Below are positions 34,536-44,323 of a stretch of 64,000 nt of DNA, one piece after another; positions within the stretch are counted from its first letter, which is position 1; each line of letters begins with the position of its first letter. Below the pieces are notes generated by a model, which did no database searches, was not told the origin of the DNA, and was given only the letters and a program-made list of their open reading frames with translations. Made by a program: the position numbers and the translations under genes. The stretch is from Roseobacter ponti (lineage in GTDB: Bacteria > Pseudomonadota > Alphaproteobacteria > Rhodobacterales > Rhodobacteraceae), in contig NZ_CP048788.1 in NCBI RefSeq assembly GCF_012932215.1, positions 1,240,001-1,304,000 of the forward strand. Reading direction: 5' to 3'.

Positions 34536-35855
34536 ATGAAAATGAATAAAGGCTTCAGCGGACTCTTTAACGGACGCGCGAAAGATGTGCTCCCGGAAGG
34601 GTTTGACCCCGCGGCGGCGCAGGAGTTTTTCGGCAAGGCGAAATCCACGTTTCCCGCAGCCGGAAAATCAGGCGGGAAAGCCGCTCCTGATGCCGGAAGC
34701 CGGGCTGTGCCTTTCGATGACGCCCTGCCTGATGAAGTGACACCTGAAACAGATCCCGATCTTGCCGATGCGCGCTCCGGCTGGAAAGTGACAGGCCGCA
34801 AAAAGTGGCAGGACAGCACCGATGACAACACCGGTCCCGGCAAAGGCGGTGGTCGCGGAAAGAAGAACCAGCAGGAGGAAGAACCTGCCGAAGACGATCC
34901 GATCCTTTCGGAAACCCCTTCCGAACCGGCGCCGGAACCTGCTCCGCTGCCAGATCCGGAACCTGCGCCAGCACCGGCCCCTTTGCCGGAGCCGGAGCCT
35001 CAGCCCGAACCTGAGCCGGAGCCTCAGCCGGAGCCCGAACCTGAGCCGGAGCCTCAGCCTCAGCCCGAACCTGAGCCTCAGCCCGAGCCGGAGCCTGAAC
35101 CCGAGCCCGAGGACGAACCAGAGTCAGAGCCCGAGCCGGCACCTGGATCGACAAATTACAAAACAGACAATGCCGACTGGGTCACGGGCCTCGACTCGCC
35201 GGACGGATACAACATCTCGATCAATTTCGCCGGCGATGGCTGGACCGAAAGCATGAAGCAGGCGTTTATCGACGGGGCCGAGATGGTCAGCGATATCGTC
35301 ACCGGTGATCTGTCGGATACCGACGGTGTCGATGATCTGCACATCACGGCCACAGTCGAGGATCTGGGCGGGGCGGGCGGTGTTTTTGCACGCGGTGGCG
35401 CCACTCAGGTGCGGGTTGATACCGGTCTGACCTCTGAAGGTGTCGTACGGCTGGATCAGGCCGATATCGGCACTATGGAACAATACGATGTCCTGGGCGA
35501 CATGGCCTTTCACGAGATCATGCATGCGATGGGTTTCGGTACCACATGGGGCGGTCAGGATCTGGTTGAGAATATCGACGGCGACCTGCGGTTCACCGGC
35601 GAAAACGCGATCCAGGCGTATAACGAAGAGTTTGCCTCCATTGCCGGTGACGATGCAAATTCAGACAAGGGCGTGCCGATGGATTCGGACGGGGATCACT
35701 GGGACCATGACGTGTTCCCCAAGGAGATCCTGTCGCCTTCACTCAATGCCTCCGAGAATGTGATCTCCGATCTCACGATCGCAGCTCTGGAAGACATGGG
35801 GTATGAGACGATTTACGGTGATGAGGAAGAAGGGGACATCATTCCTCTGGTCTGA
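34536..35855 (+). CDS. Leishmanolysin-like (M8) zinc metallopeptidase with Pro-Glu-rich linker
   Basis: 439 aa. Residues 1-120 are charged and lack a signal peptide; about 120-205 is a low-complexity PEP/PQP linker; about 210-439 is the catalytic domain with [10 protein letters not shown] at 326-335 (zinc His326, His330, Glu327), a later 'HWDHDVF' (third zinc His at 388 or 391) and '[11 protein letters not shown]', the usual M8 ending. Export route is unclear: a C-terminal type I secretion signal is possible given the acidic tail and missing N-terminal signal. The substrate is unknown. It lies 130 bp after the VPLPA-CTERM gene with a terminator between. Confidence 0.8.
   Translation: MKMNKGFSGLFNGRAKDVLPEGFDPAAAQEFFGKAKSTFPAAGKSGGKAAPDAGSRAVPFDDALPDEVTPETDPDLADARSGWKVTGRKKWQDSTDDNTGPGKGGGRGKKNQQEEEPAEDDPILSETPSEPAPEPAPLPDPEPAPAPAPLPEPEPQPEPEPEPQPEPEPEPEPQPQPEPEPQPEPEPEPEPEDEPESEPEPAPGSTNYKTDNADWVTGLDSPDGYNISINFAGDGWTESMKQAFIDGAEMVSDIVTGDLSDTDGVDDLHITATVEDLGGAGGVFARGGATQVRVDTGLTSEGVVRLDQADIGTMEQYDVLGDMAFHEIMHAMGFGTTWGGQDLVENIDGDLRFTGENAIQAYNEEFASIAGDDANSDKGVPMDSDGDHWDHDVFPKEILSPSLNASENVISDLTIAALEDMGYETIYGDEEEGDIIPLV
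34930..35140 (+). repeat. Pro-Glu codon repeat within metallopeptidase gene
   Basis: Imperfect tandem of GAGCCGGAGCCTCAGCC-type hexamer/nonamer units encoding alternating Pro, Glu and Gln. It forms an extended linker and is prone to length change by slippage. Confidence 0.85.
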
Positions 35856-35884
35856 TGACCAGGACGTACCGTTCTGACACAGCA

Positions 35885-35911
35885 AAAGGGTGCCGCTCAG
35901 GCGCCCTTTTT
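35885..35911. terminator. Terminator between metallopeptidase and pyc
   Basis: AAAAGGGTGCC-GCTCA-GGCGCCCTTTTT: GC stem with one G-T pair and flanking A/T runs, so it can serve both convergent genes. Confidence 0.85.
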
Positions 35912-35960
35912 CGTGAAATCTGAACAGACCGGGGTCGGTCGTGCCTGACCGGCGCAGTGG

Positions 35961-38900
35961 TTATTCCAGTTCGACCAGCAGGTCCTTGGCGTCGATCTGG
36001 CCGCCAGGCTGCACATGTACCGCTTTTACCACGGCTGCGCGTTCGGCATGGATGCCGGTCTCCATCTTCATCGCTTCGATGGTCAGCAGGAGATCACCCG
36101 CGTTTACCTTCGCGCCTTCTTTAGCAGCAACAGAGGCCACAACACCGGGCATCGGTGCACCGATATGGTTGACGTTGCCGGCTTCGGCCTTGGGGCGCTG
36201 CTGGGTTGTGGCTTTCACCAGCCGGTTCGGCACACGGATCACACGGGGCTGGCCGTTGAGTTCAAAGAAGACTTTGACCTCACCATCCTCATTGGTCTCG
36301 CCCACGGCCTGCAGACGGATTTCCAGCGTTTTGCCCGGGTCGATCTCGGCAGTGATCTCCTCGCCCGGTTCCATGCCGTAAAAGAAGGTCCGCGTCGGCA
36401 GTGTGCGCACCGGGCCATAAGTGCGGTGCCGGCCCATGTAATCGAGAAAGACCTTCGGATACATCAGATAGCCGGAGAGGTCTTCGTCATCGACGGGTTT
36501 GCCCTCCATTGCTTCGGAGGCTTCTTTGCGCAGCGCTTCAAGATCGGCAGGTTTGAGGTGCTTGCCGGGGCGCTCGACATTGGGCTTTTCGTCTTTCAGC
36601 ACCTTTTCGACGATCCCGTCCGGGAATCCACCCGGCGGCTGGCCGAGATTGCCGCGCATCATATCGACCACAGAGTCCGGAAAAGAGACATCCGTCTGCG
36701 GGTCTTCGACGTCCGAGCGGGTCAGACCCTGGGCCACCATCATCAGCGCCATGTCCCCGACAACCTTGGAGGAGGGGGTGACTTTGACGATATCGCCGAA
36801 CATCTGGTTCACGTCGGCATAGGTGCGCGCCACCTCGGGCCAGCGGTCTTCCAGCCCGAGCGAGGCGGCCTGGGCTTTGAGGTTGGTGAACTGTCCGCCG
36901 GGCATTTCGTGCAGATAGACCTCGGAGGAGGGCGCCTGCATGCCGGTTTCAAAGGCCGCATAATGCCCGCGCACCTCTTCCCAGTAATCAGAGATCTCGC
37001 GCACGGCCTGCATCGACAACCCTGTGTCACGGTCCGTGTGGCGAAGCGCTTCGACGACCGAACCCAGAGTCGCCTGGCTCGTGTTGCCTGAGAGCGCGTC
37101 CATCGCGCAGTCCACAGCATCCACACCCGCCTCGGAGGCGGCAAGGATCGTGGCACAGGCCACACCGGCTGTGTCATGCGTGTGAAAATGGATGGGCAGA
37201 CCCACTTCGGTTTTCAGTGCACGGATGAGCTGGCGGGCGGCAGCGGGTTTCAGCAGGCCCGCCATGTCTTTAAGACCCAACACATGGGCACCTGCGTCGC
37301 GCAGATCTTTGCCCATGTCGACGTAGTATTTCAGATTGTATTTCGCCCGGTCGGGGTCGTTGATGTCACCGGTATAACAGATCGATCCTTCGCAGATTTT
37401 GCCGGCTTCGATCACCGCATCCATTGCGACGCGCATGTTCTCGACCCAGTTGAGGCTGTCGAACACGCGGAACACATCCACGCCGGTGCCGGCGGCGACC
37501 CGCACGAATTCCTGCACCACATTGTCGGGGTAATTGGTGTATCCGACGCCGTTGGAGGCGCGCAGCAGCATCTGCGTCATCAGATTGGGCATCCGGGCGC
37601 GCAGATCGCGCAGGCGCTGCCAGGGGCATTCCTGCAGGAACCGGTAGGCCACATCGAAAGTCGCACCGCCCCAGCACTCGACGGAGAAAAGCTGTGGCAG
37701 GTTCGCGGAATAGGCCGGCGCGACCTTGATCATATCGTGGCTGCGCATCCGGGTGGCAAGCAGCGACTGGTGCCCGTCACGCATGGTGGTGTCGGTGATC
37801 AGCAGCTGGCGCTGTTGTTTCATCCAGTCGGCGACACCCTGCGGGCCCTTTTGCTCCAGCAGGTTGCGGGTGCCCATCATCGGCTCGGCTTTTGCGGCGG
37901 GCGGGCGGGGGTCTTTTACGTGGGCCGCCGGACGCGGGTGGCTTTTGGTTTCCGGATGCCCGTTCACCGTGATGTCGGCGATATAGGTCAGCACCTTGGT
38001 GCCCCGGTCGCGACGGCGCGAAAACTGGAAAAGCTCAGGCGTCTGGTCGATGAACTTGGTGTGATAGGTATTGTCGAGAAAGGTCGGGTGTTTCAGTAGG
38101 TTCTCGACAAACGCGATATTGGTCGATACCCCCCTGATCCGGAATTCGCGCAGCGCACGGTCCATCCGGGCAATCGCGGCCTCAGGGGTCTGCGCCTTGG
38201 CCGTCACCTTCACGAGCAGACTGTCATAATAGCGTGTGATCACCCCGCCGGAGTAAGCCGTGCCGCCGTCGAGACGAATGCCCATGCCCGTCGCCTCGCG
38301 GAAAGCGGTAATGCGACCATAATCGGGAATAAAATTGTTCTGAGGGTCTTCGGTCGTGATCCGGGTCTGCAGCGCATGACCGGTCAGTCGCACATCATCC
38401 TGCGTCGGCTTGCCGGTTGCTTCAGCGATCGTTTTACCTTCGGCGATCAGGATCTGCGCCTGAACGATATCGATGCCGGTGACCTCTTCGGTCACGGTGT
38501 GCTCGACCTGGACACGCGGGTTCACCTCGATAAAGTAAAATTTACCGTCGTCCATATCCATCAGAAACTCGACGGTGCCGGCGCATTCATAATCCACATG
38601 TTTGCAGATTTTATAGCCAAGCTCGCAGACCTCGGCGCGCTGTTCATCGGTCAGATAGGGGGCCGGGGCGCGTTCCACGACCTTCTGGTTGCGGCGCTGG
38701 ACCGAGCAGTCCCGTTCATAAAGGTGGTACATGCCGCCGTGTTTGTCGCCGAGGATCTGCACTTCGACATGTCGGGCTTTGAGGATCATCTTCTCGAGAT
38801 AGCCCTCACCGTTGCCAAAGGCGGCCTCGGCTTCGCGGCGGCCTTCCCGGACCTTTTCCTCAAGCTCCTTCTCCGCCTCGATCGGGCGCATCCCGCGCCC

Positions 38901-39401
38901 GCCGCCGCCCCAGGAGGCCTTGAGCATCAGCGGATAGCCGATCTCTCTGGCCTCCGCTTTGATCGCCTTCATGTCGTCGCCAAGCACTTCGGTGGCGGGG
39001 ATTACCGGGACGCCGGCCTCGACGGCGACGCGACGCGCCGAAGCCTTGTCGCCAAGAGCGCGCATGGTCCCGGCACGCGGCCCGATAAAGACGATCCCGT
39101 TCTGGTCGCAGGCATCCACGAAATCAGGGTTTTCCGACAGCAGACCGTAGCCTGGGTGTATCGCATCGGCGCCCGAGGCTTTGGCCACGCGGATCATCTC
39201 ATCAATACTCAGATAGGCCGCGACCGGACCCAGACCCTCTCCAATGCGGTAAGCTTCATCGGCCTTGAACCGGTGCAGTCCCAGCTTGTCCTCTTCTGCA
39301 TAGACCGCCACCGTCTTCTTGCCCATTTCGTTGGCCGCGCGCATGATGCGGATCGCGATTTCGCCGCGGTTGGCGATAAGGATTTTACTGAAATCGGGCA
39401 T
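35961..39401 (-). CDS. pyc: Pyruvate carboxylase
   Basis: 1146 aa, full length for the single-chain enzyme. Domains: biotin carboxylase (about 1-460) starting 'SKILIANRGEIAIRI' with 'GGGGRGMR' ATP-grasp loop; carboxyltransferase (about 530-1000) with 'DTTMRDGHQSLLATR', 'WGGATFDVAYRFL' and metal-site 'HFHTHDT'; C-terminal biotinyl domain with 'EAMKME', biotin Lys1112. Converts pyruvate and bicarbonate to oxaloacetate with ATP, the anaplerotic route in roseobacters. Start at ATG 39401 fits the family N-terminus. Monocistronic. Confidence 0.97.
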   Translation of the reverse strand: MPDFSKILIANRGEIAIRIMRAANEMGKKTVAVYAEEDKLGLHRFKADEAYRIGEGLGPVAAYLSIDEMIRVAKASGADAIHPGYGLLSENPDFVDACDQNGIVFIGPRAGTMRALGDKASARRVAVEAGVPVIPATEVLGDDMKAIKAEAREIGYPLMLKASWGGGGRGMRPIEAEKELEEKVREGRREAEAAFGNGEGYLEKMILKARHVEVQILGDKHGGMYHLYERDCSVQRRNQKVVERAPAPYLTDEQRAEVCELGYKICKHVDYECAGTVEFLMDMDDGKFYFIEVNPRVQVEHTVTEEVTGIDIVQAQILIAEGKTIAEATGKPTQDDVRLTGHALQTRITTEDPQNNFIPDYGRITAFREATGMGIRLDGGTAYSGGVITRYYDSLLVKVTAKAQTPEAAIARMDRALREFRIRGVSTNIAFVENLLKHPTFLDNTYHTKFIDQTPELFQFSRRRDRGTKVLTYIADITVNGHPETKSHPRPAAHVKDPRPPAAKAEPMMGTRNLLEQKGPQGVADWMKQQRQLLITDTTMRDGHQSLLATRMRSHDMIKVAPAYSANLPQLFSVECWGGATFDVAYRFLQECPWQRLRDLRARMPNLMTQMLLRASNGVGYTNYPDNVVQEFVRVAAGTGVDVFRVFDSLNWVENMRVAMDAVIEAGKICEGSICYTGDINDPDRAKYNLKYYVDMGKDLRDAGAHVLGLKDMAGLLKPAAARQLIRALKTEVGLPIHFHTHDTAGVACATILAASEAGVDAVDCAMDALSGNTSQATLGSVVEALRHTDRDTGLSMQAVREISDYWEEVRGHYAAFETGMQAPSSEVYLHEMPGGQFTNLKAQAASLGLEDRWPEVARTYADVNQMFGDIVKVTPSSKVVGDMALMMVAQGLTRSDVEDPQTDVSFPDSVVDMMRGNLGQPPGGFPDGIVEKVLKDEKPNVERPGKHLKPADLEALRKEASEAMEGKPVDDEDLSGYLMYPKVFLDYMGRHRTYGPVRTLPTRTFFYGMEPGEEITAEIDPGKTLEIRLQAVGETNEDGEVKVFFELNGQPRVIRVPNRLVKATTQQRPKAEAGNVNHIGAPMPGVVASVAAKEGAKVNAGDLLLTIEAMKMETGIHAERAAVVKAVHVQPGGQIDAKDLLVELE

Positions 39402-39589
39402 AGGGTGTCTCGCAGTTCCGGTCGTGTTGACCTGCTCAGGCAAAGCGCCGCGGCAGGGCGGCAGCATCGGGCATGCAGGTATATATCATATGCTGCAGTG
39501 CCGCATTTCTGCGCGGGAATGTAAAGGGGGCACAGGATGCGGCCTGCGGCGGGCCTGTGGCGGTCGCGTTCGGGGTGGCAACGCGTGTC

Positions 39590-40729
39590 TCAGTCTTTGC
39601 GAAAGGGGGCGGGAAGCTGCGAAAGGCTGCGGGCGCCGAGCTGCCCCATATTGGCTTCAAGGTCTTTGCGCAGAATATCGACCAGATGATCGATGCCCTC
39701 GGGCCCCAGAGCTGCCAGCGCGAAGTGAAAGGCCCGCCCCAGCATGACGAAATCTGCCCCGGAGGCCAGCGCGCGCAGGATATCGAGCCCGCCCTCAACG
39801 CCGGAATCGAAGATCAGCGGCAACCGGGTGGCGGCGCGGATCTCCGGCAGGACATCAATGGTCGCGGGAGCTGCGTCGAACTGCCGGCCCGCATGATTGG
39901 ACACCCAGAGCGCGTCGACGCCGGCTTTCTCGAGTGCATCGGCGTCTTCGGCGCGGAGCACGCCTTTGACCATCAGACTGCCGTCCCAGTGATCGCGCAG
40001 CCAGCGGACATAGTCGTGATCGGGCGAGGTGCGGAGCAGGTATCCGACATGGGCGGTCGGCGAGAGCCCTTTGGTCGTGGCATTCGCATAGGCATCCAGC
40101 ATCCGCATATGCGGCATGCCGCGCTGTGCCATGCCAAGCGCCCAGGCAGGCCGCGCAGCCACCTGCGCCATCAGGCGTGGCGTCAGACGCGGCGGGCTTG
40201 TGAGCCCGGAGCGGGTCTGGCGTTCACGACGCGAGGCGACTGGCACATCGGCGGTGAGCACCAGCGTGGAGAAGCCTGCCTTTTTTGCGCGGGACAGCAT
40301 GTCGCGGCGAATGTCTTCATCACGGGGCGGATAGAGCTGAAACCACGCGTGCGGCCCCAGATGCGGTGCCAGGTCCTCGGGTGACTGGCTGGCCACTGTC
40401 GACAGCGTATAGGGGATTTCCGCGCGGGAGGCGCCGCGTGCGAGATGACCCTCCGCATCAGGCCAGATCAGGCCGGACATGCCCACAGGCGCCATACCAA
40501 AGGGCAGAGGAAAGGCCTGTCCCAGAAGCGTGGTACTGAGATCCGGCGTGAACTCCCCGTGCAGGATCGAGGGTATCATGCCGATGCGGTCTAGGCTGCT
40601 GCGGTTGCGGTGCTTTGTGGCCTCCGCCCCGGTGGCCGAATCGAGATATTCCCAGACAAACCGCGGGATCCGCCGCCGGGCCCGGGCGCGCAGATCGGAA
40701 AGTGCAGGATATTGGCTGTGCAGGGTCAT
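39590..40729 (-). CDS. FMN-dependent alpha-hydroxyacid dehydrogenase (L-lactate dehydrogenase type)
   Basis: 379 aa TIM-barrel enzyme. 'YPALSDLRARARRRIPRFVWEYLDSATG' start, FMN loop 'GMAPVGMSGLIWPDAE', 'VLTADVPV', active-site 'VSNHAGRQ' (His) with 'DSGVEGGLDILRALA' and 'GRAFHFALAALG'. Oxidises an L-2-hydroxyacid such as L-lactate or mandelate. The start could also be GTG 40735. It is divergent from uvrD; the LexA box lies between. Confidence 0.88.
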   Translation of the reverse strand: MTLHSQYPALSDLRARARRRIPRFVWEYLDSATGAEATKHRNRSSLDRIGMIPSILHGEFTPDLSTTLLGQAFPLPFGMAPVGMSGLIWPDAEGHLARGASRAEIPYTLSTVASQSPEDLAPHLGPHAWFQLYPPRDEDIRRDMLSRAKKAGFSTLVLTADVPVASRRERQTRSGLTSPPRLTPRLMAQVAARPAWALGMAQRGMPHMRMLDAYANATTKGLSPTAHVGYLLRTSPDHDYVRWLRDHWDGSLMVKGVLRAEDADALEKAGVDALWVSNHAGRQFDAAPATIDVLPEIRAATRLPLIFDSGVEGGLDILRALASGADFVMLGRAFHFALAALGPEGIDHLVDILRKDLEANMGQLGARSLSQLPAPFRKD

Positions 40730-40780
40730 CGGCACATTTGTCCGGGCAATCAGGGGATTGTCCAGTGCGGAAATGGTGCA

Positions 40781-40795
40781 GAACAGAGTGTGAAC
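40781..40795. promoter_or_regulatory. LexA (SOS) box upstream of uvrD
   Basis: GAACAGAGTGTGAAC, i.e. GTTC-N7-GTTC on the minus strand, the direct-repeat LexA operator of alphaproteobacteria. It is 41 bp upstream of the uvrD start. Confidence 0.85.
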
Positions 40796-40836
40796 GTCTC
40801 TTTAACTCTGTGCAGTCTGCGGGTACATTCGCGTCC

Positions 40837-43230
40837 ATGAGCAGTTTTGACGAAACAGACGCCTTTGAAGGTGCCTCGCTGAGCGCGCGCGCGATGGCCG
40901 CGCGGCCGCAACCCTATCTCGACGGGCTGAACCCGGCGCAGCGGGCGGCGGTGGAACAGCTCGATGGCCCGGTGCTTATGCTCGCCGGGGCCGGCACGGG
41001 CAAGACGCGGGCGCTCACGGCGCGGATTGTGCATCTGCTGAACACCGGTCGCGCGCGCCCCAATGAGATACTGGCCGTCACCTTTACGAACAAGGCCGCG
41101 CGCGAGATGAAAAACCGTGTCGGGCAGATGCTCGGACAGCCGGCAGAAGGCATGCCATGGCTTGGCACATTCCACGCGATCTGCGTGAAACTGCTGCGCC
41201 GCCATGCAGAGCTGGCGGGGCTGAAGTCCAACTTCACCATCCTCGACACGGATGATCAGCTGCGTCTTCTGAAACAGCTGGTATCGGCAGAGGGTATTGA
41301 CGACAAACGCTGGCCGGCGCGCATGCTGCTCAATATCATTGACGGCTGGAAAAACCGGGCGCTGACGCCGGATAAGGTGCCGGCCTCGGACGCGGGTGCC
41401 TACAACCACAAGGGCGTCAGCATTTACCGACAGTACCAGCAGCGCCTGCAGGAGCTCAATGCAACGGATTTCGGTGATCTTCTGTTGCACATGGTGACGA
41501 TCTTTCAGGCCCACCCTGATGTGCTGGCTCAGTATCAGCGCTGGTTTGCGTATATTCTGGTGGACGAATACCAGGACACCAACGTCGCACAATATCTGTG
41601 GTTGCGTCTGCTGGCGGGTGGGCACAAAAACATCTGCTGTGTCGGCGATGATGACCAGTCGATCTATGGCTGGCGCGGTGCTGAGGTAGGTAATATCCTG
41701 CGGTTTGAAAAGGATTTTCCGGGCGCGCATGTGGTGCGTCTGGAACAGAATTACCGCTCCACGCCGCATATCCTCGCTGCCGCTTCAGCGGTGATCGCCG
41801 GAAATGAAGGCAGACTGGGCAAGACGCTATGGACCGAAGCCACAGAGGGCGAAAAGCTGCGTCTGATCGGCCACTGGGACGGCGAGGAGGAAGCGCGCTG
41901 GATCGGGGATGAGATTGAGGCCGCACAACGCGGGACGCGCGGCCGGGGCCCTCTGGGGCTCGACAGTATGGCCATTCTCGTGCGTGCCAGCCACCAGATG
42001 CGTGCGTTTGAAGACCGGTTTCTGACCATCGGACTGCCCTACCGTGTCATTGGCGGCCCGCGCTTTTATGAGCGCATGGAGATTCGCGACGCTATGGCTT
42101 ATTTCCGCGTTGTGGTCAGCCCGGATGACGACCTTGCCTTTGAGCGGATCGTTAATACGCCCAAACGGGGCCTCGGCGACAAAGCGCAGCAGACAATTCA
42201 GCGGACAGCGCGGGACAACGGGGTCAGCCTCTTTGAGGGCGCGCGGATTATTGTTGAAACCAAAGCCATCGGCGGCAAGGGCGGCGCGGAGCTTGGCCGG
42301 CTGATAGCAGGCATTGACCGCTGGCGCGAACAGATGCGCGCGCGCGTTCCCGTGGAAGACGAGGCGGTTCTGGATGATGGCGGGGCCGGGCGCCCGGACA
42401 TCAGCCATATTGAACTGGCGGAGATCATTCTCGATGAGAGCGGCTATACCGCGCACTGGCAGAACGATAAAACGCCCGAAGCGCCGGGCCGGCTGGAAAA
42501 CCTGAAAGAGCTGATCAAGGCTCTGGAAAGCTTTGAAAACCTTCAGGGTTTCCTGGAGCACGTCAGCCTGATTATGGATAACGAAAGCGAAGAGGCCGGT
42601 GAAAAGGTCTCTATCATGACGCTGCACGCGGCCAAGGGTCTGGAATTTCCAGTGGTTTTCCTGCCGGGCTGGGAAGACGGGCTTTTCCCGTCCCAGCGGT
42701 CTATGGACGAGAGCGGGATCAAGGGGCTCGAGGAGGAACGACGGCTGGCCTATGTGGGCATCACGCGGGCCGAGGAGGTTTGTACGATATCCTTTGCGGC
42801 GAACCGGCGGGTCTTCGGCCAGTGGCAGAATTCGATGCCGTCGCGCTTTATCGACGAGTTACCGGATGATCATGTGGATGTGCTCACACCGCCCGGGCTT
42901 TACGGCGGCGGGTACGGGGCGGCGGCCCCCTCTTCGACGCTGCATGAGGCGGCGGCATCGGCCAATGTCTATAACTCACCGGGCTGGCGTCGCCTGCAGG
43001 AACGCAGCCAGCAGCGCCCCGTCAGCCAGCCCCGTGAAAGCCGCGACACCGTGATCGATATGAGTGCCGTGTCCAGCTTTTCGGTGGGCGAGCGGGTCTT
43101 TCACCAGAAATTCGGCTACGGACGGATTGAAGGGATCGAGGGCGACAAGCTTGAGATCGCTTTCGAAAAGGCGGGAATCAAAAAAGTGGTCGCGCGCTTT
43201 GTGAGCCCGGAAGATGACGTGCCGGTCTGA
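40837..43230 (+). CDS. uvrD: UvrD/PcrA DNA helicase II
   Basis: 797 aa SF1A helicase for nucleotide-excision and mismatch repair. 'LNPAQRAAVEQLDGPVLMLA' Q-motif, 'GAGTGKTRAL' (Lys56), 'FTNKAAREMKNR', 'ILVDEYQDTN', 'GDDDQSIYGWRGAE', 'LEQNYRSTPHIL', 'VSIMTLHAAKGLEFPVVF', 'EEERRLAYVGITRAEE'. The C-terminus has a Tudor-like 'VFHQKFGYGRIEGIEGDKLEIAF', the UvrD/PcrA RNA-polymerase-binding tail. Start at 40837 is set by homology of the first residues and the LexA box position; SOS-induced. Confidence 0.96.
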   Translation: MSSFDETDAFEGASLSARAMAARPQPYLDGLNPAQRAAVEQLDGPVLMLAGAGTGKTRALTARIVHLLNTGRARPNEILAVTFTNKAAREMKNRVGQMLGQPAEGMPWLGTFHAICVKLLRRHAELAGLKSNFTILDTDDQLRLLKQLVSAEGIDDKRWPARMLLNIIDGWKNRALTPDKVPASDAGAYNHKGVSIYRQYQQRLQELNATDFGDLLLHMVTIFQAHPDVLAQYQRWFAYILVDEYQDTNVAQYLWLRLLAGGHKNICCVGDDDQSIYGWRGAEVGNILRFEKDFPGAHVVRLEQNYRSTPHILAAASAVIAGNEGRLGKTLWTEATEGEKLRLIGHWDGEEEARWIGDEIEAAQRGTRGRGPLGLDSMAILVRASHQMRAFEDRFLTIGLPYRVIGGPRFYERMEIRDAMAYFRVVVSPDDDLAFERIVNTPKRGLGDKAQQTIQRTARDNGVSLFEGARIIVETKAIGGKGGAELGRLIAGIDRWREQMRARVPVEDEAVLDDGGAGRPDISHIELAEIILDESGYTAHWQNDKTPEAPGRLENLKELIKALESFENLQGFLEHVSLIMDNESEEAGEKVSIMTLHAAKGLEFPVVFLPGWEDGLFPSQRSMDESGIKGLEEERRLAYVGITRAEEVCTISFAANRRVFGQWQNSMPSRFIDELPDDHVDVLTPPGLYGGGYGAAAPSSTLHEAAASANVYNSPGWRRLQERSQQRPVSQPRESRDTVIDMSAVSSFSVGERVFHQKFGYGRIEGIEGDKLEIAFEKAGIKKVVARFVSPEDDVPV

Positions 43231-43348
43231 GGTCTTTCGACCGGGAGCGCTTCTTCGTTTCCCGCGGTATCTCTCTTTTCCGCCGCGCAGCCTTTGATAG
43301 ACTGCCCTGACCGCCCTCTGCCGGCGGGGCCCAGAGGGAAGAGATGTC

Positions 43349-43945
43349 ATGAAACTAACTCTTATCGGAGGTGTGCTGTTTCTGGCGCCTCTGGCCGTGC
43401 TCGCAATCCTCGCGGCGAAAATCTTTGAGCTCAGCAAACTGGTTGCGGAACCTCTGAACCGGATGATCCCGATAGAACGTGTCATCGGCGTGGCCCTTGT
43501 CGATATCATTGCCATTTTTCTGATCCTCGGCGTTTGCTTTGTGGCAGGTTTGCTGGCCACGCGCGGTGCCTTTGCCGCAAAAATGGAGAGGATCGACGGT
43601 TTTCTCATCGATGCTATTCCGGGATATGCTGTGTTCAAAGGGACCATTGGCGGTGTTGCACAGCACGAAGACGTCGGGGCGCTGATGACGCCGGTCATGG
43701 TGAGCTTTGATGACTATGACCAGATCGCTTTCCGGATTGAGAGCAGCGGCGACACATGCGTTGTTTTTCTGCCCGGCGCGCCTTCGGCCTGGGCGGGCTC
43801 CACGGTGATCGTGGCGGCTGACCGGGTGCGCGACCTCAACATCCCGGTGCATCAGGCAGTCAGACTCATGCGCGTGCTCGGACGCGGCTCTCTCATGCTT
43901 GAGGCGACACAGGGACCAGGAACCGGCCCGCCGGGGCCGGACTGA
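43349..43945 (+). CDS. DUF502-family membrane protein
   Basis: 198 aa. Two N-terminal spans (about 5-25 and 45-70) then a soluble domain 'GTIGGVAQHEDVGALMTPVMVSFDD', 'VVFLPGAPSAWAGSTVIVAADRV', as in DUF502 proteins. Function unknown; homologues in plants (COV1-like) affect membrane trafficking. Probably monocistronic. Confidence 0.8.
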   Translation: MKLTLIGGVLFLAPLAVLAILAAKIFELSKLVAEPLNRMIPIERVIGVALVDIIAIFLILGVCFVAGLLATRGAFAAKMERIDGFLIDAIPGYAVFKGTIGGVAQHEDVGALMTPVMVSFDDYDQIAFRIESSGDTCVVFLPGAPSAWAGSTVIVAADRVRDLNIPVHQAVRLMRVLGRGSLMLEATQGPGTGPPGPD

Positions 43946-43990
43946 AGCATCTCTTCACGAGCTGGCAGCACCAGCATCTGCGCACAAAAA

Positions 43991-44307
43991 AAGCGGTCCC
44001 GGGAGGAGGTGGGACCGCTTTCTCTTGTGTGTGCCCCGGTCGAAGGGAGGAGAGACCGGCGGCAGCATTGCAGAGCCTTATGTGGCTCCTTCGTTCACGA
44101 CAATGACATCCGGGAGGAGGATAGATGCCATTGTCTTCCATCAGATCCACCCGGGAGGAGGATGGGCGAACCTGAATGTCGTTGTCCGGGGCCGGTTAAA
44201 GGCCGGGGACGCCCGCGGTGATCTGCGGGACTGAACTGATGCGGCGACATCCGGGAGGAGGATAGATGCCGCCGCCTTCCACAAACGACCCGGGAGGAGG
44301 TGGGTCG
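43991..44307 (-). ncRNA. CcsR-type (cuckoo) small-RNA array, six CCUCCUCCC hairpins
   Basis: On the minus strand, just downstream of the DUF1127 gene, six stem-loops present CTCCTCCC in the loop: 44286-44307, 44241-44275, 44144-44170 (weak stem), 44099-44135, 44036-44059 and 43991-44020. The last has a 10-bp stem followed by T7 and acts as the Rho-independent terminator. This is the layout of Rhodobacter CcsR RNAs, which are processed from the DUF1127 (CcaF1) transcript and act in stress responses; R. sphaeroides has four. The loop resembles an anti-Shine-Dalgarno sequence, so base pairing with SD regions or titration is likely. Confidence 0.88.
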
Positions 44308-44323
44308 CCTGTTCCTGTGCGCC

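Noticed and set aside
34567-35154. Minus-strand Ala/Gln/Val/Arg-rich frame opposite the metallopeptidase linker
   Set aside because: An antisense shadow of the Pro-Glu codon repeat.
40615-40836. N-terminal extension of UvrD starting at 40615
   Set aside because: The extra residues are unlike UvrD, overlap the dehydrogenase N-terminus and the LexA box; ATG 40837 gives the normal start.
43991-44307. Regularly repeated GGGAGGAGG units resembling a CRISPR array
   Set aside because: The repeats are loops of unequal hairpins with different stems, spacing is irregular, and they match the CcsR RNA pattern next to a DUF1127 gene.
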